The notes under the pieces were generated by a model. That model saw nothing but the letters and a program-made list of their open reading frames with translations, searched no databases and was not told the DNA's origin. Made by a program: the position numbers and the translations under genes. Positions 1 through 7,238 of a stretch of 18,746 nt of DNA are shown one piece after another. The first letter of the stretch is position 1, and the number at the start of each line of letters is the position of its first letter. This stretch comes from CAZASK01 sp964487845 (GTDB lineage: Bacteria > Chlamydiota > Chlamydiia > Chlamydiales > FEN-1388): positions 1 through 18,746 of the forward strand of contig CAZASK010000031.1 of NCBI GenBank assembly GCA_964487845.1, given 5' to 3'.

Positions 1-5
1 AAAGA

Positions 6-48
6 GGAAATTTTAAACTTGGTAAAAAGCGGAAATTTTAAAATTGGT
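6..48. repeat. Two 18-bp direct repeats beside the left terminal repeat
   Basis: An 18-bp unit at 6-23 is repeated at 31-48 with one mismatch (17/18), a 25-bp period. The second copy merges into the terminal repeat at 38-54. Repeated subterminal sites close to a tip starting TG are typical of transposase binding sites, as in IS21-type elements, but no transposase is visible in the window, so the family is only a guess. Confidence 0.5.
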
Positions 49-54
49 GCGACA
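38..54. repeat. Left copy of a 17-bp terminal inverted repeat (probable IS end)
   Basis: The 17 bases here are the exact reverse complement of the last 17 bases of the window (18730-18746). Read outward from the window the tip is TGTCGCACCAATTTTAA, beginning with TG as many transposon tips do. The element itself would lie to the left of base 54 and mostly outside the window. The match is seen directly; that it is an insertion sequence end is inferred. Confidence 0.6.
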
Positions 55-136
55 TAGAGGAAAAATAAAAGTTAATTATTTATTGAAAAAATGATAGAAT
101 AATAGCAAATTAATATATTTATAATCGGGAAAATAA

Positions 137-1906
137 ATGAATACAACTAATTGCCGTTTTAGTTCTCTATTGCAAGCTGTAAAAGAAGGTGCTTCCATAT
201 CGATTGATAGACAAGAGGGCACATGGCAGAGACGGTCCAAAATTGCGCAGATATTTCGCTGGATATTTGGGTTAGAAAATCAAGACAACCTCGAACTTGC
301 CTCTTTTGTAAAAAGATATGTAAAAACACATGAAATATCTCCTCTTTACATAACAAAAGGCCTGTATGCAGATCGAGATGTCTCAGAGCAAGACATTCAA
401 GAGGCAGTCCATGCTGTCAAAGCTCGATTACAGCATGGTAGATCGAATGCAAATAAAACAAAAATTCTGAAATTGGAAAGACATGCCTATGCATTACAGA
501 CTCGCAGTAACTGTGTGCCTCCGGATGATAAAGAACAGATCCTAGAAGCTGATCGTATCTGGCTCTACAACACGCTCACTGACTGGAAAGGAGTTCAATT
601 TCCAAGCTTACCTCATAACATCTCTTCTGAAGACAAGAAGAAATTAGATACTATCCTTCAATATAAGGGCCTTATCCCACTTCTTCAAAACGATGAAGTC
701 TATCGCAAGCATTTCTTCAAATTTGTGTTTAACAGCTCATCTGATAGCTGCCCTGATGTTGTTCATATAGCAGTGCAGTTTCCACAACTTGCAAAACGCC
801 TCACTCACTCATTTCTCAACAAGAGGATCAATCGCATAGTTCATACGCCTGGGCTTATTTTTTGCGAGAAAATACTTCCAGATGGACAAATTGTAAAAGA
901 CGTACGTATGCGCATGAAGGTGATAAAAGACCACACTCGTGCACAGTCAACATATAAATCTCTACGCGATTTGTCGAAGCCTATTGCCTTATATAACAAT
1001 AGCCATCCAACTATTCCTTCATATATGACAGTAGACACTATCTTTCGAGAATTTGAAGAGAAAAACAAGGTCAAAATGGGCAATCTCGAATATACAGAAG
1101 AAGGGGTAGGAGTGTATAACCCATCCAAATGCCCGCTCGACTTCGAAAAAAGCGAATGGTGGAAAGATCTTCCCGCTCTTGAAAGATTGACACCGCAGCA
1201 AATTCAAGAACGTTATGGTATAGACATCACACAACATCACAGCTTACTTCTTGTAAATGCCACACGCAGTAAGGTAAAAAATTCAGCGGAAGGCAATCAT
1301 GCTTGGATTACTGTTTTCATTCCACAAGCCGATGGGACATTCACTACCCATGCGATTGGAAAGTATGTCCCCTCATACCCTCAAACAACGTTAGAAAAGC
1401 TAGCCTTTACTTGCCAGACAGCGGAAGCTACCATGTCTGTAATCGACGAAAATGAATTTTATTTACATAGAGAGCGTTGCACGATTCCAAAAGAATTATC
1501 ATCAAAACAGTTCCACTCCCTAATGGATACCCTCAAGGTCGATCTAAAAGCTGCTCAGGATAGAAAGATGCTATTTCAACATCAAGGAGATAACTGTGCT
1601 GCCTGGGTACAACAGACACTCGATACTGTATTTGGAAAAGCGAACCTCCCACGACTATTTGAAATGTCGATTTTTGATGTGGCCACTCCATTTCCTGTGA
1701 ATTTTGTACTAAGAAGTTTTAAGTGGCTTAATGACCATGTATCAGAAACAGTAGCACGCATTGTGCGAATTGCATTCACGGGCATCTGTGGCCAAGAGTT
1801 GTCACTCATGCGCAACAAATTGTGGTACGACGGGATTCTGCAAGTACCTGGAAAGCTATTTGAGCGAAAAGAAGTCGTTCGCTCAGCGTTGAAGAGGCTA
1901 AGCTAG
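137..1906 (+). CDS. Orphan protein (589 aa) with a possible permuted papain-like His/Cys pair
   Basis: I do not recognise this protein as a named family. It is a long, largely soluble protein with no clear signal peptide. His388 lies in an NHAWITVFI strand and Cys487 in GDNCAAWVQQ. The order His then Cys, about 100 residues apart with the Cys in an N-C-x-x-(hydrophobic) motif at a helix start, resembles the circularly permuted NlpC/P60 fold of LRAT and YiiX-like proteins; this is an inference from motif shape. A hydrophobic stretch near residues 530-565 could be a membrane or buried helix. The start is an ATG with a weak GGGA six bases upstream and a TATAAT-like box at 120-125. It lies next to an IS-like end, and its stop overlaps that of the convergent carboxypeptidase gene. 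A secreted host-directed effector is possible but unproven. Confidence 0.75.
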   Translation: MNTTNCRFSSLLQAVKEGASISIDRQEGTWQRRSKIAQIFRWIFGLENQDNLELASFVKRYVKTHEISPLYITKGLYADRDVSEQDIQEAVHAVKARLQHGRSNANKTKILKLERHAYALQTRSNCVPPDDKEQILEADRIWLYNTLTDWKGVQFPSLPHNISSEDKKKLDTILQYKGLIPLLQNDEVYRKHFFKFVFNSSSDSCPDVVHIAVQFPQLAKRLTHSFLNKRINRIVHTPGLIFCEKILPDGQIVKDVRMRMKVIKDHTRAQSTYKSLRDLSKPIALYNNSHPTIPSYMTVDTIFREFEEKNKVKMGNLEYTEEGVGVYNPSKCPLDFEKSEWWKDLPALERLTPQQIQERYGIDITQHHSLLLVNATRSKVKNSAEGNHAWITVFIPQADGTFTTHAIGKYVPSYPQTTLEKLAFTCQTAEATMSVIDENEFYLHRERCTIPKELSSKQFHSLMDTLKVDLKAAQDRKMLFQHQGDNCAAWVQQTLDTVFGKANLPRLFEMSIFDVATPFPVNFVLRSFKWLNDHVSETVARIVRIAFTGICGQELSLMRNKLWYDGILQVPGKLFERKEVVRSALKRLS

Positions 1907-1917
1907 CGTAGCCTCTT
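1892..1917. terminator. Hairpin over two convergent stop codons
   Basis: A perfect 9-bp inverted repeat (AAGAGGCTA, 8-base loop, TAGCCTCTT) sits exactly on the overlapping stop codons of the 589-aa gene and the carboxypeptidase gene; the loop contains the shared CTAG. No T-tract follows on either strand, so it may be a bidirectional pause or a processing hairpin and not a classical intrinsic terminator. Confidence 0.45.
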
Positions 1918-3180
1918 GGCCCATACAAAGAGAAAGATAGCAAAAAGCAGCAATATGGTGATGATGACTGGTTTAGAGAGCAAAGCGTTGCACATTGTGA
2001 TCGCAACGCTTTGCTCTACATCACAGCTGGCATAGAGTGGTATTTTTTCCGCATAGATACCATCTACAAGTAGCATCACCTCACCCACTTTGCTTCCTGC
2101 AGCAATAGGCAGCTGCACTGGATCCCACTGTAACTGGCAGCGAATTTCTGGCATCTCCTGCGGAAAATAACGCAGTATAAGTGGCTTTTGTAGCTTTGTC
2201 TTCAAGCTGTGAAACGCCCCCGGTACCCTTCGGGAAAATGATTGATCCCCTGCGGCGAGAACCACCTTTTCTACTGGCTTTTGCTTAAACGCTTCCTCAA
2301 ATACAACTTTTGCCTCCTGAAACTTAATCCCCCTTTCTGGACAGCGCATATAGACGGCAATCAGTAATCGCCCGTCTTTTTCAGCAGCACACGTCAGAGT
2401 GTGCTTTGCCTTCGATATATAGCCTGTTTTTATGCCGACTGCATATTTATAATAGTAAGGAGAACCGGGGCAGATCAACTTATTCGTCTGAGCAAACATT
2501 GTCTTTTGTTGCATATTTGTCTGAGGACGTTCATAGCGCACTGTCTTCACAATCTCGCGAAAGAGCTCATTTTTCATCGCATGCCTCGCTAAATTTGCAA
2601 TATCGGCACATGTCGTCGTATGGTGCGGATGATGTAATCCATGAGGATTGACAAAGTAAGTATTGGAACAGCCAAGCTGCTGCAGATAGCTATTGAGATT
2701 TTTCACAAACTGCGGGATGGACCCTCCACCTGCATATTCTGCTAACACATTTGCAGCATCATCTCCAGATGCGAGCATCAACCCATACAAAAGATCCAGA
2801 ACTGAGAGAGATTCCCCTCGTTTTAATCCGATATGTGACGCTCCCGTTTCCATCCAATGAGATGGATAGCGATTGTAGTTATCGCGCGCTTTTTCAGTCT
2901 CCGACACCCAGCCTAACGCTTCTTGGGATGCTGTGAGCATTTTTTGCATATCTTGAGGATATTTTTCGATCATGTAAATAGCAGTTGCTATTTTTGTGAT
3001 ACTAGCTGGGTAGTATTTATGATGCGCATTTTTCTCATAAATCACCTTTCCTGTCCTGCCGTTGATGACAATAGCACTTTCAGATTGAATCGGAATAGGG
3101 AAGGGTGCTCCATGGAGGGAAGAGCATACAAAGAAAAAACAAAAGAGAGCTCCGATACTCTTTGCAAAAAATTCAGCCAT
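1903..3180 (-). CDS. dacF: D-alanyl-D-alanine carboxypeptidase (penicillin-binding protein, S11 family)
   Basis: This is a low-molecular-weight penicillin-binding protein that would trim the terminal D-Ala from peptidoglycan stem peptides in the periplasm. The N-terminus is a signal peptide (about residues 1-24, cleavage near LHG|APF). The catalytic SxxK motif is SITK and the KTG motif is KTGYISKAKHTLTC. The middle motif reads SGD (LASGDDAANVL) where the family usually has SxN. A beta-rich C-terminal domain follows and the protein ends in a single membrane anchor (PVIITILLLFAIFLFVWAKRLR), typical of DacA/DacC/DacF. The start has AAGGA six bases upstream of the ATG. It lies 63 bp downstream of the 149-aa orphan and probably shares its promoter. 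Chlamydiae make little peptidoglycan but keep such an enzyme. The symbol follows the chlamydial naming; dacA or dacC would be equally defensible. Confidence 0.9.
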   Translation of the reverse strand: MAEFFAKSIGALFCFFFVCSSLHGAPFPIPIQSESAIVINGRTGKVIYEKNAHHKYYPASITKIATAIYMIEKYPQDMQKMLTASQEALGWVSETEKARDNYNRYPSHWMETGASHIGLKRGESLSVLDLLYGLMLASGDDAANVLAEYAGGGSIPQFVKNLNSYLQQLGCSNTYFVNPHGLHHPHHTTTCADIANLARHAMKNELFREIVKTVRYERPQTNMQQKTMFAQTNKLICPGSPYYYKYAVGIKTGYISKAKHTLTCAAEKDGRLLIAVYMRCPERGIKFQEAKVVFEEAFKQKPVEKVVLAAGDQSFSRRVPGAFHSLKTKLQKPLILRYFPQEMPEIRCQLQWDPVQLPIAAGSKVGEVMLLVDGIYAEKIPLYASCDVEQSVAITMCNALLSKPVIITILLLFAIFLFVWAKRLR

Positions 3181-3243
3181 GACAATCCTTGTGAGAGAAG
3201 TATCCTACAATGAGCTTATTTTTGATGGTAGCATTTTTCGTTG

Positions 3244-3693
3244 TTAGCGAGTCTTCTCTAGTCGAGAGATGAGCTCTTCATTTTCTTGAATATCTGCGAG
3301 TAGCTTTTCTATGACACGGAGGACTGTGCGCGATGTGTTATATACTCCTGCTGCCATAAAAGCTGTTTCAAGGTGAATGGATGGTCCCTCCTTACAGTCA
3401 GCTTGTGAGGGATGAGCAATTCCGAGGAGTACAAGCGTCACAGACTCTTCTTGATTCCTTTCTGGGACAATCCACACCACAAACTGGTCATTAAATAATG
3501 TAACCTTGTCTTTTGTCTCTACCACATGGAAAAATCGAGTAAGCCGTGCAGATGTGTGAGCTTGCTCTTCATGAAGAAGATGCAAGCGACTGAGAAATGT
3601 TAGGTTCACATCTTGAATACCATCAGGAACATATTGATTCAGATGTTTTATAAACTCTTCATACGAGCTATCGAGCTGGCTTATCTTGTCCAT
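3244..3693 (-). CDS. Orphan protein, 149 aa
   Basis: I do not recognise a named family. The small acidic protein has a helical N-terminus (SSYEEFIKHL), a central set of beta strands (TRFFHVVETKDKVTLFNDQFVVWIVPE and VTLVLLGIAH) and a long charged C-terminal helix (RTVLRVIEKLLADIQENEELISRLEK). It has no signal peptide or membrane segment. The helix-strand-helix order loosely resembles class I type III secretion chaperones, but no sequence motif proves that. The start is supported by AAAGAGG four bases before the ATG and by a good promoter 20-50 bp upstream. It precedes the carboxypeptidase gene in the same direction; in Chlamydia trachomatis I recall a hypothetical gene next to dacF, which would fit, but that is memory and not a comparison. 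Confidence 0.75.
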   Translation of the reverse strand: MDKISQLDSSYEEFIKHLNQYVPDGIQDVNLTFLSRLHLLHEEQAHTSARLTRFFHVVETKDKVTLFNDQFVVWIVPERNQEESVTLVLLGIAHPSQADCKEGPSIHLETAFMAAGVYNTSRTVLRVIEKLLADIQENEELISRLEKTR

Positions 3694-3716
3694 CAGTCCT
3701 CTTTCAAATCACCCTT

Positions 3717-3745
3717 CTTGTATCTTTTTTCGTATGGGAAGTCAA
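3717..3745 (-). promoter_or_regulatory. Promoter for the 149-aa gene and dacF
   Basis: On the minus strand TTGACT is followed, after exactly 17 bases, by TACAAG, about 20 bp upstream of the 149-aa start codon. The -35 box matches the consensus at 5 of 6 positions and the -10 at 4 of 6. Position and spacing fit a sigma70/sigma66-type promoter. Confidence 0.55.
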
Positions 3746-3770
3746 GTAATAGAAAACTTCTGATAACTGA

Positions 3771-3795
3771 CACTACCAGCAAGATACTGATAGTG
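3771..3795 (-). terminator. Possible terminator hairpin after the hydrolase gene
   Basis: On the minus strand CACTATCAG, a 7-base loop and CTGGTAGTG form a 9-bp stem with one G-T pair, about 20 bp after the hydrolase stop codon and just upstream of the next promoter. The T-run after it is weak (AAGTTTTCTATT, some 14 bases further on), so termination is plausible but uncertain. Confidence 0.35.
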
Positions 3796-3815
3796 TGCAT
3801 GAAGGTGTGCTACAA

Positions 3816-5168
3816 TTATTTATTATTCGGACAGATTTTATTCGCAAATAACATGATTTTCTCAAAATCTGTGCTATTAGCAAATGCACAATGCGGTCCT
3901 TGAACGACCAGATAATTCGTATCAAATAATTCTTGATGCGTGAGAGGATAGCGCATTTTAAAAAGATCTAAAGCGAAATTTCCCTCATTTTTTCCCATGA
4001 GAATATCTTCGCTTGCTTCTATACAAAAGAGCTCAACATCACTTTTTTGTAAAGACTCTGCTTTTACCAGATTATTCAATCCATCGCTCATATTGTACCC
4101 ATCAGTTTCGCCACGTGGCACAGCAGATTGTCCTATCAGCCTTCCAATATCCCCTAATCCCGCTATTTTATCTCCCACATTTGAAGATACAGCGCCAGCT
4201 GTTGTAAACGTCTGATCTGCGACAATAAACTTTACTTTTATTGTTGGATTGTTGTTTTCTGCACCATATTTTTTCGCTGCCTGAAAAGCCTTGGCGCCGC
4301 CGATTGACAAGCCATGAACGCCCACTTCTTTTACGCCCTTAGACTCCAACCACTTCATCTCTGCATCTACATCGGCATACATCGTAAGCTCCGAAGTAGA
4401 GATCTCTTGATTGTTTTTACACTCTTGAATCTGCTGGTATTGCTTGCCGCCCAATGTAGTCGCGAGCACATTAAATCCAGCTTTGTGATATTTATAGGCA
4501 TAGTTATACATATCATAGAGTGTCATACCATTACCATGATACAGCACCACTGTACGATCTGTCTCTTTACAACCTTCCCCCAACACCCACACGCCTTCAA
4601 TCTCACGATTTCCATTGCTTACCGGTAAAATCACTCTCTGACCATGTATTACATTCCAAAGCCCACTATTCCAACCTACCTCTTGTCCTGGGAATAAAAT
4701 GGTCGATGCTATCGGTTCACTCGGTAAAGATTCTTCTATCATCACACTCAGAAAGCCACATCCTTCTGATTTATACCCCCTATCCTGTGCAACCAATGAG
4801 GCTCCAATAAATGGAGTCATCGCTTTTTTCCCTAGCTCTCGTGACTCTTGCTGTACTTGTAGTTTTTTCTGGGCAATGTCTTTCATCCTTTCAAGCTCTT
4901 GAATCTCAGATACATTTTCAGAAGAAATTGTCTTGAGGGCTGTATTTTCATTACCTTCGGATTGCAGTGGCTGCCGTAATTTTTCGATTTGCGTTGTGAT
5001 TTTTTGTATTTCTTGCTCTGTCTGACAAATTTGTTTGTTCATCTTTACGATTTTACTATAGCCATAGGTTTGGCTAGATCCAGTGCTCGCAATAACTCCA
5101 ATAACTTTATCAACTCCTTCTACAAAGGCTTTCCCAATATTTCCAAAAAAATTCCCAATATGTTGCAT
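3816..5168 (-). CDS. Alpha/beta hydrolase with an N-terminal coiled coil (450 aa)
   Basis: The C-terminal two thirds is an alpha/beta hydrolase: an oxyanion-type strand VVLYHGNGMTLYDM (about 207-220), a nucleophile elbow GLSIGG with Ser288, a likely acid in CIEASEDIL (Asp388) and His426 in VVQGPHCAF. The order and spacing are complete, so an active serine hydrolase is expected; the substrate cannot be told. The first 35 residues are glycine- and hydrophobic-rich without a clean signal peptide, and residues about 40-112 look like a coiled coil rich in Q, E and K. This architecture is unlike housekeeping esterases and recalls hydrolases that intracellular bacteria secrete into hosts. AGAGGA precedes the ATG. 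The gene starts 15 bp after the umuC stop, so it is the last gene of that unit, with a hairpin behind it. Confidence 0.85.
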   Translation of the reverse strand: MQHIGNFFGNIGKAFVEGVDKVIGVIASTGSSQTYGYSKIVKMNKQICQTEQEIQKITTQIEKLRQPLQSEGNENTALKTISSENVSEIQELERMKDIAQKKLQVQQESRELGKKAMTPFIGASLVAQDRGYKSEGCGFLSVMIEESLPSEPIASTILFPGQEVGWNSGLWNVIHGQRVILPVSNGNREIEGVWVLGEGCKETDRTVVLYHGNGMTLYDMYNYAYKYHKAGFNVLATTLGGKQYQQIQECKNNQEISTSELTMYADVDAEMKWLESKGVKEVGVHGLSIGGAKAFQAAKKYGAENNNPTIKVKFIVADQTFTTAGAVSSNVGDKIAGLGDIGRLIGQSAVPRGETDGYNMSDGLNNLVKAESLQKSDVELFCIEASEDILMGKNEGNFALDLFKMRYPLTHQELFDTNYLVVQGPHCAFANSTDFEKIMLFANKICPNNK

Positions 5169-5183
5169 ATTTCCTCTGATTTA

Positions 5184-6407
5184 TTATACATTTGGCAAAG
5201 AAGCTCCAAAGCGCATAATTCGCTTTCCTCGCTCACTATTACACTTATCGACGAACATGCTAATCGCATCTTCTTTTATCTGTCGAGAAGTTTGATGGCA
5301 AAAGAGGTCATAGGCTACAGATCCTGCAGGCACGAATCCATGAAGCACCACTCCTACTTTTCTATAACGCTCTCCTTGGCAAAAAAGTAAGCTCAACATG
5401 TTTTTTGCAGCTGTAATGCAATCGGGAGTAAAATGGGTAGGCTGCGGAAATGTATAAGAGAGCTGCGACTGCTCGAAATCGCTTTTTTGAAGCGATATCG
5501 TAATAGCTGATGCTTTGGAAGATTGACTGCGCATCTCTTCTGTCACCTCTTCAACATATTGTGAAAGCACCTGCGCAATAGAAAGATAGTCGTAAAGTGG
5601 ATGAGGAAATACCCTCGCAGTGCTTATCGACTTTTTTTTACTGCGTTCTTCGTGCAATCGAGATACTGGCTGCCCTCGTAGCTCATAGGCAAGCCGCACT
5701 CCTACCACGCTCAATTTTTTCTGAAGATAGCTATCTTCTTGCTGCGCTAGTGCATATGCTGTATATATACCATCTCGTCTCAAAGTCGCCGCTATGCGGT
5801 TGCCTATGCCCCACACATCTTCAACAGCTATTGTCTCTAATACAGCTGGGATATTTTCAAGAAGACAGTGCACGCCTGTAGATCCACTTTTGGCGATGTG
5901 GGTCGCGATCTTTGCCAATGTCTTTGTCCAGGAAAGTCCTACAGAGACAGGAATTTTTGTCTTTTCCATAATCTTCTCTCTGAGATGCACACACACTCCG
6001 TAGCCATCTTCTAGCTGATCAATGGTAAAAAATGCTTCATCTATGGAGTAGACTTCGACACAAAACAGCTCCGATTTCAAAAGCTCCATTACCTGCTGTG
6101 ATATTTCTGAATATCGTGCAAAAGAGCTATGCACACAGATGACATTATGCTTTTTGAAAAATGGATTCCACTCGAAGGCAATTGCTCCCATGGGCACACC
6201 AAGAGATTTAGCCTCTTGAGAACGGGCGACGACAACACCATTTTGATTAGAGAGAACAACGACTGGTTTATTGCATAGCTTCGGTTGAAATAAGCGCTCA
6301 CACGAAACGAAGAAATTGTTACAGTCAACAAGTCCGATAGCAGGAATAGTACGCGATCTATCTGATAACCAATCACCTGCTAGCGCATGAGATGTTATAT
6401 TTTCCAT
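5184..6407 (-). CDS. umuC: Y-family translesion DNA polymerase, UmuC type (407 aa)
   Basis: An error-prone polymerase for lesion bypass, the catalytic subunit of Pol V in bacteria that also have UmuD'. The palm shows Asp28 (GLVDCNNFFVSCERLF) and the YSIDEAF motif with Asp123 and Glu124. VVVLSNQNGVVVARSQEAKSLGVPMG is the fingers region and VEDVWGIGNRI a helix-hairpin-helix. YSIDEAF together with the Asn-rich second motif marks UmuC more than DinB. Two departures from E. coli UmuC (422 aa) stand out. The protein stops about 25 residues early, after MRFGASLPNV, losing the conserved C-terminal tail. The clamp-binding site that reads QLNLF there reads AYDLF here (residues 365-369). The N-terminus is about 20 residues longer than usual. 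It follows ksgA by 12 bp; no umuD is present in the window. Confidence 0.88.
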   Translation of the reverse strand: MENITSHALAGDWLSDRSRTIPAIGLVDCNNFFVSCERLFQPKLCNKPVVVLSNQNGVVVARSQEAKSLGVPMGAIAFEWNPFFKKHNVICVHSSFARYSEISQQVMELLKSELFCVEVYSIDEAFFTIDQLEDGYGVCVHLREKIMEKTKIPVSVGLSWTKTLAKIATHIAKSGSTGVHCLLENIPAVLETIAVEDVWGIGNRIAATLRRDGIYTAYALAQQEDSYLQKKLSVVGVRLAYELRGQPVSRLHEERSKKKSISTARVFPHPLYDYLSIAQVLSQYVEEVTEEMRSQSSKASAITISLQKSDFEQSQLSYTFPQPTHFTPDCITAAKNMLSLLFCQGERYRKVGVVLHGFVPAGSVAYDLFCHQTSRQIKEDAISMFVDKCNSERGKRIMRFGASLPNV

Positions 6408-6419
6408 AGATCATACCGA

Positions 6420-7238
6420 CTATACGCTCGCTAACTTATCAGCGAATTCTACCCACTCTACATACGAAAGCTGATCTGGTCTACTGTTCGGATTCATCCC
6501 CTCAAAGGCGTATGCCAGCTTGTCGTCACCATATTCTTCTCGAAGCACTCCCTTCATCATCTTTCTTCTTTGAGAAAAACAAGTAGTCATCAGCCTTAGT
6601 AAAAGAGCTTCATTACGGGCAGGATGTCTTTTTTTTATATCGAAGTGTACCACTGCAGAGCCTACCTTAGGAGCAGGATAAAAGCAGCTCTTCTTTACAT
6701 GAAAGCCAAAATGAGGCTCTGAAAAATAACTGGTGAGAAGCGACAGACGATCATATTGATCATCACAAGGCTTTGCAATCACCCTTTCCGCCACATCTTC
6801 CTGCACTAGCAACGTGGCATGTGCAAGTTTTTCACAAAACAGGATTTTCTCGATGATTTCTGAGGTGATATGATAAGGAATATTGGCGATGACTATCGCC
6901 TTTTTCTCAATGAGCGCATCAAAGTTTACCTGAAGAACATCCGCTTCTATGACCTGTAGCTTGCCTCCCTTTTCTTGCAGGCGCAAAAGAGCATGTGCAA
7001 ACACATTATCCTTCTCAATAGCAATCACACTACAGCCCATCTCAAGAAGCTGCTCAGTGAGCACTCCAGGACCTGGTCCTATTTCAATAATAGGACAATT
7101 AGGTTCAGGCTTAGCAAGCTGCAAAATCTTTTTTACGATATTGCCGTCGATTAAAAAATTTTGTGAAAGCGTTTTTTTTGGTGACACACCAAGTGTATTC
7201 AAAAACGACATCAACTCTGAAGGTCTATATAAAGCCAT
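6420..7238 (-). CDS. ksgA: 16S rRNA dimethyladenosine transferase KsgA/RsmA
   Basis: It dimethylates two adjacent adenines in the 3' terminal hairpin of 16S rRNA during small-subunit maturation, using S-adenosylmethionine. Visible family motifs are LSQNFLID near residue 24, the SAM-binding loop EIGPGPGVLT (52-61), the acidic strand end AIEKD, the ADVLQ segment, the catalytic NIPYHIT (119-125) and CFYPAPKVGSAVVHF. At 272 aa the length is normal. The start codon overlaps the stop of the SurA-like gene in a TAATG arrangement, indicating translational coupling, and umuC follows after 12 bp. A SurA-like gene directly before ksgA also occurs in E. coli, where pdxA separates them. Confidence 0.95.
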   Translation of the reverse strand: MALYRPSELMSFLNTLGVSPKKTLSQNFLIDGNIVKKILQLAKPEPNCPIIEIGPGPGVLTEQLLEMGCSVIAIEKDNVFAHALLRLQEKGGKLQVIEADVLQVNFDALIEKKAIVIANIPYHITSEIIEKILFCEKLAHATLLVQEDVAERVIAKPCDDQYDRLSLLTSYFSEPHFGFHVKKSCFYPAPKVGSAVVHFDIKKRHPARNEALLLRLMTTCFSQRRKMMKGVLREEYGDDKLAYAFEGMNPNSRPDQLSYVEWVEFADKLASV

